Shown here one piece after another: positions 25,221 through 34,204 of a DNA stretch of 64,000 bases; positions within the stretch are counted from its first letter, which is position 1; each line of letters starts with the position of its first letter. Source of the DNA: Chitinophagaceae bacterium. GTDB lineage: Bacteria; Bacteroidota; Bacteroidia; Chitinophagales; Chitinophagaceae. A program made the position numbers and the translations under genes. The stretch spans positions 228,501 to 292,500 of the forward strand of contig SEAC01000020.1 of assembly GCA_004173235.1 (NCBI GenBank). Direction: 5' to 3'. The notes under the pieces were generated by a model that ran no database searches, was not told the DNA's origin, and saw nothing but the letters and a program-made list of their open reading frames with translations.

Positions 25221-26137
25221 GTAAAATTCCAGCTCCCCTTACCGCGGGCGCCTGCATCGGCATCACGGCACCGGCCGGCTTCATGGCCCTCGAACGCATC
25301 AGCAGCTGCATCGACACGTTGCAGGAATGGGGCTTCACGGTGCGCCTCGGCGACACCACGCACAGCAATTCGAGCAACTATTTTTCCGATGCCGACGAAG
25401 AACGCCGCATCGACCTGCAGCGCCTCCTCGACGATCCCGAAGTGGACGCCATTCTTTGTGCACGCGGCGGTTACGGCACCAGCCGCATCATCGACCGCCT
25501 CGACTTCACGGCCTTCCGCCGCAAGCCGAAGTGGATCATTGGATTCAGCGACGTGACCGTGCTGCACAGCCACATCTGGATGGAGTATGGCATCGCCACG
25601 CTCCACGCGCCGATGGCGGCTGCCTTCAATCCCGATGGCCCGGGATATGCTACCCTTGCATCGCTTAAAGCCGCGCTCGAGGGCCAGCCTTCGCGCTACT
25701 CCGTGGCGGCACATCCATTCAACCGGCTGGGCCACGCCAAAGGCACGCTGGTGGGCGGCAACCTTGCCCTGCTCACGCACTGCATCGGAACGCCCTCGGA
25801 ACTGAAAACCAAGAAGACGATCCTGTTTCTGGAAGACGTTGGCGAATACCTATACAGCATCGACCGGATGCTGGTGCAACTGAAGCGCAGCGGAAAGCTG
25901 GCGCGGCTTGCCGGCCTCGTGGTTGGCGGCTTCACCGGCATGAAAGACACGGAGCGACCCTTTGGCCGCGATGCCTACGAGATCATCCGCGATGCGGTTT
26001 CGAAATACGATTACCCGGTTTGCTACGACTTCCCCGTATCGCACGCCGACCGCAACATGGCGCTGAAGCACGGCGTGCAGCACACGTTGGACGTGGAAAG
26101 CGATGAAGTGCGGTTGGAGGAGCGGGTGAAGAAATAG
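25217..26137 (+). CDS. LD-carboxypeptidase (peptidase S66), cytoplasmic form
   Basis: A 306-residue paralogue of the preceding gene. It has the same motifs (GACIGITAPAGFM, DLQRLLDDPEVDAILCARGGYG, nucleophile S111 in IGFSDVTVLH, ILFLEDVGEYLYSIDRML, PVSHADRNMALKHG) but no signal peptide. It fits LdcA, which acts on recycled muropeptides in the cytoplasm. The start is the ATG at 25217 that overlaps the previous stop; a longer frame back to 25157 would run into the upstream gene. It converges on kup with 8 bp between the ends. Confidence 0.93.
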   Translation: MSKIPAPLTAGACIGITAPAGFMALERISSCIDTLQEWGFTVRLGDTTHSNSSNYFSDADEERRIDLQRLLDDPEVDAILCARGGYGTSRIIDRLDFTAFRRKPKWIIGFSDVTVLHSHIWMEYGIATLHAPMAAAFNPDGPGYATLASLKAALEGQPSRYSVAAHPFNRLGHAKGTLVGGNLALLTHCIGTPSELKTKKTILFLEDVGEYLYSIDRMLVQLKRSGKLARLAGLVVGGFTGMKDTERPFGRDAYEIIRDAVSKYDYPVCYDFPVSHADRNMALKHGVQHTLDVESDEVRLEERVKK

Positions 26138-26145
26138 GGGTGAGC

Positions 26146-28116
26146 TTACTCCACCCGCTTCAACTTCAGGTTCGTAACCGGCGCAACGATCAGCGGGAAC
26201 TTCTCCACCGTCACCGTACTCACGTCGAGGCCGAAGCCGCGCTCCTCGGAGAGGGATGCTTCTTTCAGCCAGAAGTGGAATTTCATGATGACGCGCTCGA
26301 AGAAGGGCAGCTCGTTGTCCTGGCTCAGGTATTTTTCCATGACGATGAACTGGAAGTCGCCGACCACCTTAGTGCGCTCCAGGCTTTCGTAGCGGCTCGT
26401 AATGTTCACCTCTCGGTTCTTCACGAGGTCTTCCACCACCTTGCGGAACATCAGGTTGATGCGCGGCTCCACGCGGAAGCCGAGGCGGAACTCCACACGG
26501 ATGATATCGTTGGGAATGATGTGATCCACCTTGTACTCCATCGTATAAGGATCATCCAGCGTATCCACGTGCACGAACCAATAGATGTCGGCACGCTTGG
26601 GCTTGCGGTTGAGAATGGAGTAAATGATCTTATGCTCGATCTCGCGCGGGTTGTCGGCCGACGTGAGGTAAACGAGGTGCGTAGAGAACTTCGGCACCGA
26701 GCGGTCGTTGCTCAGCTCCTGGATCTTCGGAATGTAGTGGTCGAGGCGCACGAATTCCACGTAGCGGTTCTTGATCTTGCGCGCGCGGAACCAGTTGAAC
26801 ATGATGAAGAACAGCATGCCGCCCACGATCAGCGTCACGAAGCCACCGTGCGGGAACTTGTCCGCATTGGCAAAAAGGAACGCGAACTCGATGGTGAGGT
26901 ACACCAGCAGGTAGAGGTAGATCCACACCGGTTTGATGCGCCGCAACACGAGGTAGTTGGCAAAAAGGATCGAGGTGGCGATCATGCAAAGCGTGATGGC
27001 CAGCCCGTAGGCCGCTTCCATTGCCGACGCCTTCTTGAAATAAAGTTCGATGCCCACGCAGCCGATGAACAGCATCAGGTTGACGCCGCCGATGTATACC
27101 TGGCCGCGCTCTTCGGTGGGATACTTGATCTGCAGCTTCGGCCAGAGGTTGAGGCGCATCGCTTCCGAGATCAGCGTGTACGACCCCGAGATGAGCGCCT
27201 GCGAAGCGATGATGGCCGCGGCCGTGGCGATGGTAATGCCGAAGTAGAGAAACCATTTCGGCATCAGCCCGTAAAAAGGATTGAACCCGCTCTCGATCAT
27301 CTCCGGGGTGATCAGCTGGCCCATGTGCTGGTGGAGCAGCCAGGCGCCCTGCCCGAGGTAGTTGAGAATGAGGCAGGTCTTCACCATGATCCACGAGTAG
27401 CGGATGTTCCATTTGCCACAGTGCCCGAGGTCGGAGTATAGCGCTTCGGCCCCGGTGGTGCAGAGGAACACGCCTCCCAGTATGTAAAATCCTTTCGGGT
27501 AGGTGATGAGGAGCTTGATGCCGTAGTAGGGATTGAGCGCCTTGAAAACGTGCAGGTAGTCGGAGAGGTGGTAGACGCCGAGCGCCGCGAGCGTGATGAA
27601 CCAAACTGTCATCACCGGCCCGAAGAAGCGGCCGATGAGGGCCGAGCCGAACTGCTGCAGGAAGAACATCATCGAGATGATGCCGAGCACGATGTAGATG
27701 ACCGTCCACTGGCTGATGTGTTGCAGCGCGGGCACCTGTTTCAAACCTTCGATGGCGGAAGTGACCGTTACCGGCGGTGTGATCATGCCGTCGGCGAGCA
27801 GGGCGGCGCCACCGATCATGGCAGGTGCCACCAGCCATCGCTTGCGGCGCCGCACGAGGGCGAAGAGCGAAAATATCCCGCCTTCACCCCGGTTGTCGGC
27901 GCGCAGGGTTAAGATGACGTATTTGATGGTGGTCTGAAGCGTGAGCGTCCAGATGATAAGGGAAAGCGAGCCGACCACGAGTTCTTCGGTGATGGTCTTT
28001 CCGCTGGTGATGGCATTGAGAACGTAAAGCGGGGAGGTGCCGATATCGCCGTAAATGATGCCAAGTGCGATGAGCAGACCCCCGAGGGTCGCCTTGCTGT
28101 TATGGGTTGAAGGCAT
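26146..28116 (-). CDS. kup: Potassium uptake protein Kup
   Basis: Inner-membrane K+/H+ symporter of about 656 residues. The N-terminal motif ATLGGLLIALGIIYGDIGTSPLYVL and the following TLQTTIKYVILTLRADNRGEGGIFSL are hallmarks of the Kup/HAK/KT family. About 12 membrane helices lie in residues 10-450, for example IYIVLGIISMMFFLQQFG and FYILGGVFLCTTGAEALYSDLGHCG. A cytoplasmic C-terminal region of roughly 190 residues follows. The start is taken at 28116 (MPSTHNSKATLGG); the reading frame extends 36 codons further upstream, but that part is unlike the family. Divergent from the gene at 28290. Confidence 0.95.
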   Translation of the reverse strand: MPSTHNSKATLGGLLIALGIIYGDIGTSPLYVLNAITSGKTITEELVVGSLSLIIWTLTLQTTIKYVILTLRADNRGEGGIFSLFALVRRRKRWLVAPAMIGGAALLADGMITPPVTVTSAIEGLKQVPALQHISQWTVIYIVLGIISMMFFLQQFGSALIGRFFGPVMTVWFITLAALGVYHLSDYLHVFKALNPYYGIKLLITYPKGFYILGGVFLCTTGAEALYSDLGHCGKWNIRYSWIMVKTCLILNYLGQGAWLLHQHMGQLITPEMIESGFNPFYGLMPKWFLYFGITIATAAAIIASQALISGSYTLISEAMRLNLWPKLQIKYPTEERGQVYIGGVNLMLFIGCVGIELYFKKASAMEAAYGLAITLCMIATSILFANYLVLRRIKPVWIYLYLLVYLTIEFAFLFANADKFPHGGFVTLIVGGMLFFIMFNWFRARKIKNRYVEFVRLDHYIPKIQELSNDRSVPKFSTHLVYLTSADNPREIEHKIIYSILNRKPKRADIYWFVHVDTLDDPYTMEYKVDHIIPNDIIRVEFRLGFRVEPRINLMFRKVVEDLVKNREVNITSRYESLERTKVVGDFQFIVMEKYLSQDNELPFFERVIMKFHFWLKEASLSEERGFGLDVSTVTVEKFPLIVAPVTNLKLKRVE

Positions 28117-28234
28117 TTTATTAAGCCGGTTGTATGAGTTGTTTGCCGCATAAAGGTAGCGGGAAAGCGTTATACCCCTCTTAAAAAACGATGCCGCACA
28201 AGGCCGCGTGCAGCAGGCCGGCAATAAGCCAACT

Positions 28235-28269
28235 TTTGACCCGTTTAAGGGGCGGAAACCCTAATTTTA
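28235..28269 (+). promoter_or_regulatory. Candidate Bacteroidota promoter
   Basis: TTTG at 28235-28238 and TAATTTTA at 28262-28269 (TAnnTTTG-like, last base differs) are separated by 23 bp, close to the -33/-7 layout described for Bacteroidota. The ATG of the next gene is 21 bp downstream. Support is by pattern only. Confidence 0.35.
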
Positions 28270-28289
28270 GCCTGAAAACCTGCGAACCC

Positions 28290-29816
28290 ATGAGCGTCAC
28301 CCGCTGTGCTTTTTTATTCCTGACCCTGTTGAGCGCATTGGGCGCCGGAGCCCAGAAGATCGTTTATTCGGAGCCTGCCCGTGAAGACAACCGCCGCACC
28401 ACCTTCGAAGTGATCGGCAAGGTGGGCGCCAATTACCTCGTGTATAAGAACAACCGTGGCCGCAGCTATATCTCCGCCTTTGATGTCAACATGAAGGACG
28501 TATCGAACGAAGTGCAGGCCTACCTTCCCGAAGACCGCCTCATCAACGTCGACTTCTTCCCCTACCTCGACCATGTGTTCGTGATTTACGAATACCAGAA
28601 AAAGAACGTAGTGTATTGCGAGGCGGTGCGCGTGGATGCCGAAGGCCGCAAGCTGAGCGATCCGAAGCTGCTCGATACCGCGCATATCAACGCGGTGACC
28701 AACAATAAGATCTACAGCGTCATCGGCTCCGAAGACAAGGCGCGCCTGATGGTGTTCAAGATCAACTCGCGCAACAAAAGCCGCTACAAGCTGAGCACGG
28801 TGCTGCTAGACAGCTCGCTCATCGAACTGCGCCGCAGCGAGCACTTCATTGCCATGGAAGAGCGCGACGACAACCTCGGCCAGTTTCAGCTCGACAACGA
28901 CGGCGACCTCGTGTTCACCCGCTTCACGCGCGTCAACGACGACAACGTGAGCCAGGCATCGCTCTTTTATAAATCCGCAACCAGCGACAGCCTCGAAGTA
29001 GCCGACATCAAGCTCGATAAGATCTTCCTCGACGAGATCAGGATCAAGGCCGACAACCCGAACAAACGCTATTTCCTGACCTCTTTTTATTACAACAAGA
29101 AGCGCGGCAACATCGAAGGGTTTTACTTCTACGTGTGGGATAAGGCAACGAAGAAGCCAGTGCTGGAAAGTGCCACGGCGCTGGGCGACGAGCTGCGTCG
29201 CGAGGCACGCGGCGATGCTTCGCCGCGCATGGCGTTCAACGACTATTTCATCCGCAACATCATTGTTCGGAAGGACGGAGGATTCATCATAGGCGCGGAG
29301 AGCTATTACACCACGTCGAGGCTGAACAACTGGAACCGCTGGGACTACCTCTACGGATCGCCCTACGGCTTCGGCAACTACGGCTATTACAACTATTCGC
29401 CCTACAACAGCTGGTATTCGCGCAACCGGTTCAACAGCAGCCAGGCGGTGCGTTATCATGCCGACAACATCACGGTGCTTTCCTTCGACCCCACGGGCAA
29501 GATGCAGTGGAGCAGCGTGGTGCACAAAACGCAGTTCAACGACGATTCAGACGACGGCCTTTCGTACCAGGTAATGAACACGGGCGGCGCGCTGCACTTC
29601 CTCTTCAACCAAGATGAAAAGCGCGTGCAGTTGCTCACCGATTACGTGCTTACACCCGACGGACAAATGACGCGCAACCCTACCCTGAAAAACCTCGATC
29701 GCAACTACGACTTCCTGCCGCGCTACGGCAAGCAGGTGTCGGCCCGAACCTTTATCGTTCCCTGTTACTACCGCAACTATATTTGCTTTGCAAAAGTTGA
29801 CTACACCAATCCATAA
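28290..29816 (+). CDS. Secreted protein of unknown function
   Basis: A 508-residue protein with a signal peptide (MSVTRCAFLFLTLLSALGAGAQ). The rest alternates short beta strands and polar turns (KVGANYLVYKNNRGRSYISAFDVN, HVFVIYEYQKKNVVYCEAVRVD, DGGFIIGAESYYTTSR) and has a Tyr/Asn/Gly-rich patch near residues 350-385 (YLYGSPYGFGNYGYYNY). The pattern suggests a beta-propeller-like repeat, which is only a guess. I do not recognise a named family, but similar signal-peptide proteins are common in Chitinophagaceae. It is followed after 5 bp by the DUF6427-type gene, so the two are probably one operon. The start at 28290 is chosen for the signal peptide. Confidence 0.8.
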   Translation: MSVTRCAFLFLTLLSALGAGAQKIVYSEPAREDNRRTTFEVIGKVGANYLVYKNNRGRSYISAFDVNMKDVSNEVQAYLPEDRLINVDFFPYLDHVFVIYEYQKKNVVYCEAVRVDAEGRKLSDPKLLDTAHINAVTNNKIYSVIGSEDKARLMVFKINSRNKSRYKLSTVLLDSSLIELRRSEHFIAMEERDDNLGQFQLDNDGDLVFTRFTRVNDDNVSQASLFYKSATSDSLEVADIKLDKIFLDEIRIKADNPNKRYFLTSFYYNKKRGNIEGFYFYVWDKATKKPVLESATALGDELRREARGDASPRMAFNDYFIRNIIVRKDGGFIIGAESYYTTSRLNNWNRWDYLYGSPYGFGNYGYYNYSPYNSWYSRNRFNSSQAVRYHADNITVLSFDPTGKMQWSSVVHKTQFNDDSDDGLSYQVMNTGGALHFLFNQDEKRVQLLTDYVLTPDGQMTRNPTLKNLDRNYDFLPRYGKQVSARTFIVPCYYRNYICFAKVDYTNP

Positions 29817-29821
29817 TCCTA

Positions 29822-30805
29822 GTGATCGCACTCTTTAAACAGAAGGCGCCCGGAACCGTTGCCGTACTCTTCATAACAGGGCTGCTGCTGAAGCTGCCGC
29901 TCTTTACCGGTCCCGCGCTGCAAACCGCTCCTTCCGATGGCCCGCTGTTTCGCCTGCTTGCTTCACAGCTCAGAGGCGCCGCGCCGGTGGCCTCGGGTCT
30001 TATCGCTTTCGTGTTGCTTTTTGCCGGCGCGCTCACCATCAATTCGCTGGTGAACTTTTACCGGATGATGAGCCGTCAGACCTTTCTGCCGGCTTTGTCG
30101 TTCCTGCTCATCACCTCGCTGGTGCCGGAGTGGAGCCGCTTGTCCGCACCGCTGTGCGCAACCGTGCTGCTCACGTTTGCATTTGCCGTCATCCTGCAAC
30201 TCTATGGCTCTCCCAAGGCCGGCGGCAAGATCTTCAATATCGGCCTGCTGGTGGGCCTGGCGGGATTCTTCTTTACGCCGGCACTTCTCTTCGGCATCAT
30301 CGGCATACTCGGCCTGATGGTGTTGCGGCCACTGCGTGCGCAGGAGTTGCTCCTCTTCCTGCTCGGCGTAAGCACGCCCACTTATTTCTATGCCGTTGGC
30401 CTTTTTCTATACGACCAGTTCAGCTGGAAAAGCCTCGTGCCCTGGCTGCATTTCGGCATCATCAACAAGCGGCCGTCGTATGCACTGCTTGGTTCCATCG
30501 TATTGCTCGTAGCGCCCTTCCTGCTTGGATCGTTTTATGTGCAGGCCAACCTGCGCAAGATGTTGATCCAGGCGCGGAAGAACTGGAGCCTCGTACTCTT
30601 TTACCTGCTGCTGGCGCTGGCCATGCCGTTCTTCAACAACGACGGCCAATACACCGCCTGGGTGCTCGTGGCCCCGCCACTGGCGGCCTTCCAGGCATGC
30701 GCTTTCCTTTACCCCGCGCGCAGGTGGACGCCGCTGCTGCTGTTCTTCGTGCTCATTTGCTACATACTCGCGTTGCAGTACGGGGTAGAGATGATCCGGA
30801 GGTAG
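29822..30805 (+). CDS. DUF6427-type polytopic membrane protein
   Basis: A 327-residue protein with roughly ten hydrophobic segments. It starts with GTG (M)IALFKQKAPGTVAVLFITGLLL, an opening typical of DUF6427 proteins, which are restricted to Bacteroidota. Other segments include FYRMMSRQTFLPALSFLLITSLVP and FNIGLLVGLAGFFFTPALLFGIIG. Function is unknown. The gene follows the secreted protein gene after 5 bp. It is followed by a repeat-filled spacer before purQ. Confidence 0.75.
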   Translation: MIALFKQKAPGTVAVLFITGLLLKLPLFTGPALQTAPSDGPLFRLLASQLRGAAPVASGLIAFVLLFAGALTINSLVNFYRMMSRQTFLPALSFLLITSLVPEWSRLSAPLCATVLLTFAFAVILQLYGSPKAGGKIFNIGLLVGLAGFFFTPALLFGIIGILGLMVLRPLRAQELLLFLLGVSTPTYFYAVGLFLYDQFSWKSLVPWLHFGIINKRPSYALLGSIVLLVAPFLLGSFYVQANLRKMLIQARKNWSLVLFYLLLALAMPFFNNDGQYTAWVLVAPPLAAFQACAFLYPARRWTPLLLFFVLICYILALQYGVEMIRR

Positions 30806-30931
30806 CAGTTTACAGTTTACAGTTTATAGTTTACAGTTTGTAGTTTATGGTTGATGGGTGGGTGGTACCTGTTGCGGAGCGCGCGCGTTGCGCAATCGAA
30901 AACCCGAAACTGTAAACTTCAAACTTAAAAC
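30806..30931. repeat. 7-bp tandem array with an inverted partner upstream of purQ
   Basis: Seven 7-bp units (CAGTTTA and variants) run through 30806-30854. An inverted, shorter array (AAACTGTAAACTTCAAACTT, 30907-30926 and onward to 30931) stands 50 bp further, just before purQ. Transcribed, the two could pair into a long hairpin. No gene is seen in 30806-30950. Confidence 0.8.
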
Positions 30932-30950
30932 TCCCTTTAACTTTGCCCCC

Positions 30951-31622
30951 ATGAAATTCGGAGTAGTCGTTTTCCCCGGTTCCAATTGCGATCGCGACAT
31001 GCACGACGCGCTGGTGCACGACCTTGGACAGGAATGCCAGATGCTGTGGCACAAGGATCAAGACCTTTCCCATTTTGGCCCCGACGACTGCATTGTGCTG
31101 CCGGGCGGCTTTTCGTACGGCGACTACCTGCGCACCGGCGCCATTGCGCGCTTCAGCCCGATCATGGGTGCGGTGATGGCCCACGCGAAGCGCGGTGGCA
31201 AGGTGCTGGGCGTGTGCAACGGCTTCCAGATTCTCTGCGAAAGCCACCTCCTGCCGGGTGCACTGCTGCGCAACAACAACCAGCAATATATCTGCAAGAA
31301 CCTGTACATCAAAAACGGCCACGACGACGTGCTGCAGATACCGATCGCGCACGGCGAAGGCCGCTACTACGCCGATGCCGCCACGCTCGACGCCCTGGAA
31401 GCCAACGGCCAGGTATTGTATCGCTACTGCAACGCCGATGGTGTGGTGACGCCCGAAGCCAATCCCAACGGATCGGCGCGCAACATCGCCGGCATCTGCA
31501 ACGAAGGCCGCAACGTGTTCGGCATGATGCCGCACCCCGAGCGCGCCTGCTCCCTCGCCCTCGGCAACACCGATGGCCGCAGCGTTTTCCAAGAGCTGTT
31601 CCGCGGAGTGCTGGTTTATTAG
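30951..31622 (+). CDS. purQ: Phosphoribosylformylglycinamidine synthase subunit PurQ
   Basis: Glutaminase subunit of FGAM synthase in de novo purine synthesis; it passes ammonia to PurL and works with PurS. It has 223 residues. The opening [21 protein letters not shown], the oxyanion region [17 protein letters not shown], nucleophile C89 in [16 protein letters not shown], and the His/Glu pair of MMPHPERA are all in place. The start is the ATG at 30951, which gives the family N-terminus. The last codons and the stop (TAG, 31620-31622) lie inside an 8-bp tandem repeat. purL and purS are not in the window. Confidence 0.95.
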   Translation: MKFGVVVFPGSNCDRDMHDALVHDLGQECQMLWHKDQDLSHFGPDDCIVLPGGFSYGDYLRTGAIARFSPIMGAVMAHAKRGGKVLGVCNGFQILCESHLLPGALLRNNNQQYICKNLYIKNGHDDVLQIPIAHGEGRYYADAATLDALEANGQVLYRYCNADGVVTPEANPNGSARNIAGICNEGRNVFGMMPHPERACSLALGNTDGRSVFQELFRGVLVY

Positions 31623-31688
31623 TTTATTGGTTTATTCGTTCATTAAACTCTTCAACTTTTCAACCCCTCAACGCCTCAACCCCTCAAC
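31613..31688. repeat. Two adjacent 8-bp arrays at the end of purQ
   Basis: 31613-31636 holds three copies of GGTTTATT/AGTTTATT, plus a degenerate one (CGTTCATT, 31637-31644); this is the reverse complement of the octamer near 2664. 31649-31688 holds five copies of an octamer ending in TCAAC (TCTTCAAC, TTTTCAAC, CCCTCAAC, GCCTCAAC, CCCTCAAC). The first array supplies the purQ stop codon. The remaining spacer up to 31746 is pyrimidine-rich and holds no gene. Confidence 0.85.
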
Positions 31689-31746
31689 TCTTTTTTAACT
31701 TCCCCCTTTCTTTTTAACACCGAAATTTGCCTTTCAGTCCTACAGC

Positions 31747-32199
31747 ATGAAAAAACTACTTTTTACCCTTTCCCTTTTCCTCCTGGTGTCCGCGGCGGTG
31801 TCGGCACAGAACCCCGTGAGCTGGTCGTTCAGCACAAAGAAGCTCGACGACAAGACTTACGAGTTGCACATGACGGCGAATATCCAGAAAGACTGGCACT
31901 TGTATGCGCAGAACCAGCCCGGCGATGCCATCGCGGAGCCTACCACGTTTGCATTCAATAAAAACCCGCTCATCAACTTCGAAGGAAAAGTGAAGGAGAA
32001 AGGAGTGCTGGAAAAATACAAGGACAAAGTGCTGAATGTTTCTGCCCATCAATACAGCAACCGTGTAGACTTTGTGCAGGTGGTCAAGATCAAGGCGAAG
32101 GCAAAGACGGCGGTTACGGGCAAGCTGGTGTTCCAGACCTGTAACGGCGACAAGTGCCTGCGTCCCGAGACGGTGCCCTTCACCTTTGCACTCAATTAA
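31747..32199 (+). CDS. Secreted DsbD alpha-like domain protein
   Basis: A 150-residue periplasmic protein. After the signal peptide (MKKLLFTLSLFLLVSAAVSAQ) comes a single immunoglobulin-like domain resembling the N-terminal domain of DsbD (WSFSTKKLDDKTYELHMTANIQKDWHLYAQNQP). Two Cys residues near the end (FQTCNGDKCLRPETVPF) match the redox-active pair of that domain. The next gene encodes a full DsbD with its own version of the domain, so this one probably relays reducing power from DsbD to periplasmic clients. That role is inferred. A terminator separates the two genes. Confidence 0.85.
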   Translation: MKKLLFTLSLFLLVSAAVSAQNPVSWSFSTKKLDDKTYELHMTANIQKDWHLYAQNQPGDAIAEPTTFAFNKNPLINFEGKVKEKGVLEKYKDKVLNVSAHQYSNRVDFVQVVKIKAKAKTAVTGKLVFQTCNGDKCLRPETVPFTFALN

Positions 32200-32224
32200 A
32201 CTGTTTTTGACTTTGTTTTGCAAG

Positions 32225-32255
32225 CGGATTCTTTACGGGATCCGTTTGTTTTTTT
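32225..32255 (+). terminator. Intrinsic terminator between the two DsbD-type genes
   Basis: Stem CGGATTC (32225-32231) and GGATCCG (32238-32244) with one G-T pair and a 6-base loop, extended by A/T pairs at its base and followed by TTTGTTTTTTT. It lies 26 bp after the stop of the small gene and only 13 bp before the dsbD ATG, so it may reduce readthrough into dsbD. Confidence 0.75.
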
Positions 32256-32267
32256 AAAACACCCTGT

Positions 32268-34199
32268 ATGCTCCGTCGCCTGCTTCCGATGCTCGCTCTT
32301 TTTTTCAGCTGCGTTAGCTTGTCTGCGCAAGACACGGTGCGCTTTGCGTGGAAGGTTACGGCGAAAAGGGTGGACGCAACCACGTACCAGGTGGTATTCA
32401 GCAGCAACGGCGCGCCGGGCTGGCAGCTTTATCAGCCGGAGCAGGCCAATGTGCGCGATTTCGCTTTTGCGGAACTGCAGCTGCGCGACAGCAGCGCGCA
32501 GGTATCGCCAATCGTAAGTGAAACGGCGGCCAGCGGGAGTGTGAACAGCCCCATTTTCGACGGCAAAAGCGTAGCGCTGAACAATGGCGCCGTGCAATGG
32601 CATGCCCTGGTAACCTTCAAAGACGCCGTGCCCGGGCAACTCCGCGGAACGCTGCTGTATAGTTACGGTCGCAACGATGAATTTTACCCCGGCACCGAGC
32701 AGTCATTTTCGGTGGCTCTCGAAGGAGGCGCAGTGGCGCAAAACCGAATCCTCATTCCTTCTATCGACATCAGCAAGCCGGTATCCGATTGCGGCGATGC
32801 CTCCACCGAAGATGAAAGCATCTGGACCGTCTTCTGGCTTGGGCTTGGAGCCGGCTTCCTCGCTTTGCTCTTTCCCTGCATCTACCCGCTGATTCCGCTC
32901 ACGGTTTCGTTTTTCACCAAGCGCGCACCCACACGCCGCCGCGGCGTGCGCAATGCATTCCTGTATGGCTTTTCCATCTTCATCATCTACACGGCACTCA
33001 GCCTTCCTTTCCACCTCTTTCAACTGCGGCCGGAAGTGCTGAACAACATCTCCACGAACGTTCCGCTCAACCTCGCCTTCTTCGTAGTATTCGTGGTGCT
33101 GGCCATCTCTTTTTTCGGAGCTTTCGAAATATCGCTGCCCAGCGGGCTCGCCAATCGCGCCGATTCCAAGTCGGGCTCGGGCGACATCTGGGGCATCTTC
33201 TTCATGGCGCTTACGCTCGCCATCGTTTCCTTCTCCTGCACCAGCGGCATCCTCGGTGGTTTGATCGCCGGTTCGCTGAAAGGCGCCAATGCGGCCTGGC
33301 AGCTGACGGCTGGTATGGCCGGTTTTGGAATAGGCCTTGGGTTGCCGTTCGTGCTGTTCGCGCTCTTCCCGGGCTGGCTGCAGTCGCTGCCCAAGAGCGG
33401 TGGCTGGATGACCGAGCTGAAAGTGGTATTCGGATTCATCGAGCTGGCCATGGCCATCAAGTTTCTTTCCAATGCCGACCTGGTAGAGCACTGGGGCGTG
33501 TTGCCGCGCGAAGTTTTCCTGGTGTTGTGGGTGCTCATCGGCATCGGTGTGGTGGGCTACCTGCTCGGTTTCTTCCGGAAGGGACCGAGGCCAAAGATGG
33601 GGGCCGTGCGCCTCGCGTTTGTGGCGGTGTTCGGTGCCATCACGCTGTACCTGATCCCGGGCATGTTCAACGTGCGCTCCGCGGGTCTTACCCTCATCAG
33701 CGGCTTCCCGCCACCGCTGTCATACAGTATCTATCCCAATCACAAGGCGCTGCAAGGTGCAGTGAAGCCGATGCACAACGATTACGATGGTGCATTGCGG
33801 CGCGCACGCGCCGAGGGCAAGCCAATCCTCATCGACTTTACCGGTTGGGCCTGCGTGAACTGCAGGCGGATGGAAGAGCGCGTGTGGACGGACCCAAAAG
33901 TAGCCGGCCTGATGCGCGACGAGTTCATCGTGGTGTCGCTATACGTAGACGAGCGGCGCAGGCTGCCGGCGGCGGAGCAGATAGAATACACGGCACGGCG
34001 TGGCGACAAGCGTTCGATTGAAACAGTAGGCGACAAATGGGCCACCTTTCAGTCGGAGAACTTTTTTGCCGTATCGCAGCCGCAGTACGTGATCATCAGC
34101 GCCGACGAGAAAGCACTCACAAGGCCTAAGACCTACACGGAAAGCACTTCGGATTTTATCGCATGGCTGGAATGCGGACTCCAGGCCGCCAAAAAGTAG
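32268..34199 (+). CDS. dsbD: Thiol:disulfide interchange protein DsbD
   Basis: Inner-membrane protein of 643 residues that moves electrons from cytoplasmic thioredoxin to the periplasm. Domains: signal peptide (about 1-20), periplasmic alpha domain (about 22-170), a membrane domain of about eight helices with one redox Cys in ALLFPCIYPLIPLTVSFF and the other in VSFSCTSGILGG, and a C-terminal thioredoxin-like domain with the CVNC motif (C529, C532) in GWACVNCRRMEE. All six positions needed for the relay can be found except that the alpha domain of this protein lacks a visible Cys pair (only SDCGDA before the first helix), which fits a division of labour with the upstream gene. It converges with the next gene at a 5-bp gap. 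Confidence 0.92.
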   Translation: MLRRLLPMLALFFSCVSLSAQDTVRFAWKVTAKRVDATTYQVVFSSNGAPGWQLYQPEQANVRDFAFAELQLRDSSAQVSPIVSETAASGSVNSPIFDGKSVALNNGAVQWHALVTFKDAVPGQLRGTLLYSYGRNDEFYPGTEQSFSVALEGGAVAQNRILIPSIDISKPVSDCGDASTEDESIWTVFWLGLGAGFLALLFPCIYPLIPLTVSFFTKRAPTRRRGVRNAFLYGFSIFIIYTALSLPFHLFQLRPEVLNNISTNVPLNLAFFVVFVVLAISFFGAFEISLPSGLANRADSKSGSGDIWGIFFMALTLAIVSFSCTSGILGGLIAGSLKGANAAWQLTAGMAGFGIGLGLPFVLFALFPGWLQSLPKSGGWMTELKVVFGFIELAMAIKFLSNADLVEHWGVLPREVFLVLWVLIGIGVVGYLLGFFRKGPRPKMGAVRLAFVAVFGAITLYLIPGMFNVRSAGLTLISGFPPPLSYSIYPNHKALQGAVKPMHNDYDGALRRARAEGKPILIDFTGWACVNCRRMEERVWTDPKVAGLMRDEFIVVSLYVDERRRLPAAEQIEYTARRGDKRSIETVGDKWATFQSENFFAVSQPQYVIISADEKALTRPKTYTESTSDFIAWLECGLQAAKK

Positions 34200-34204
34200 C
34201 AGCA

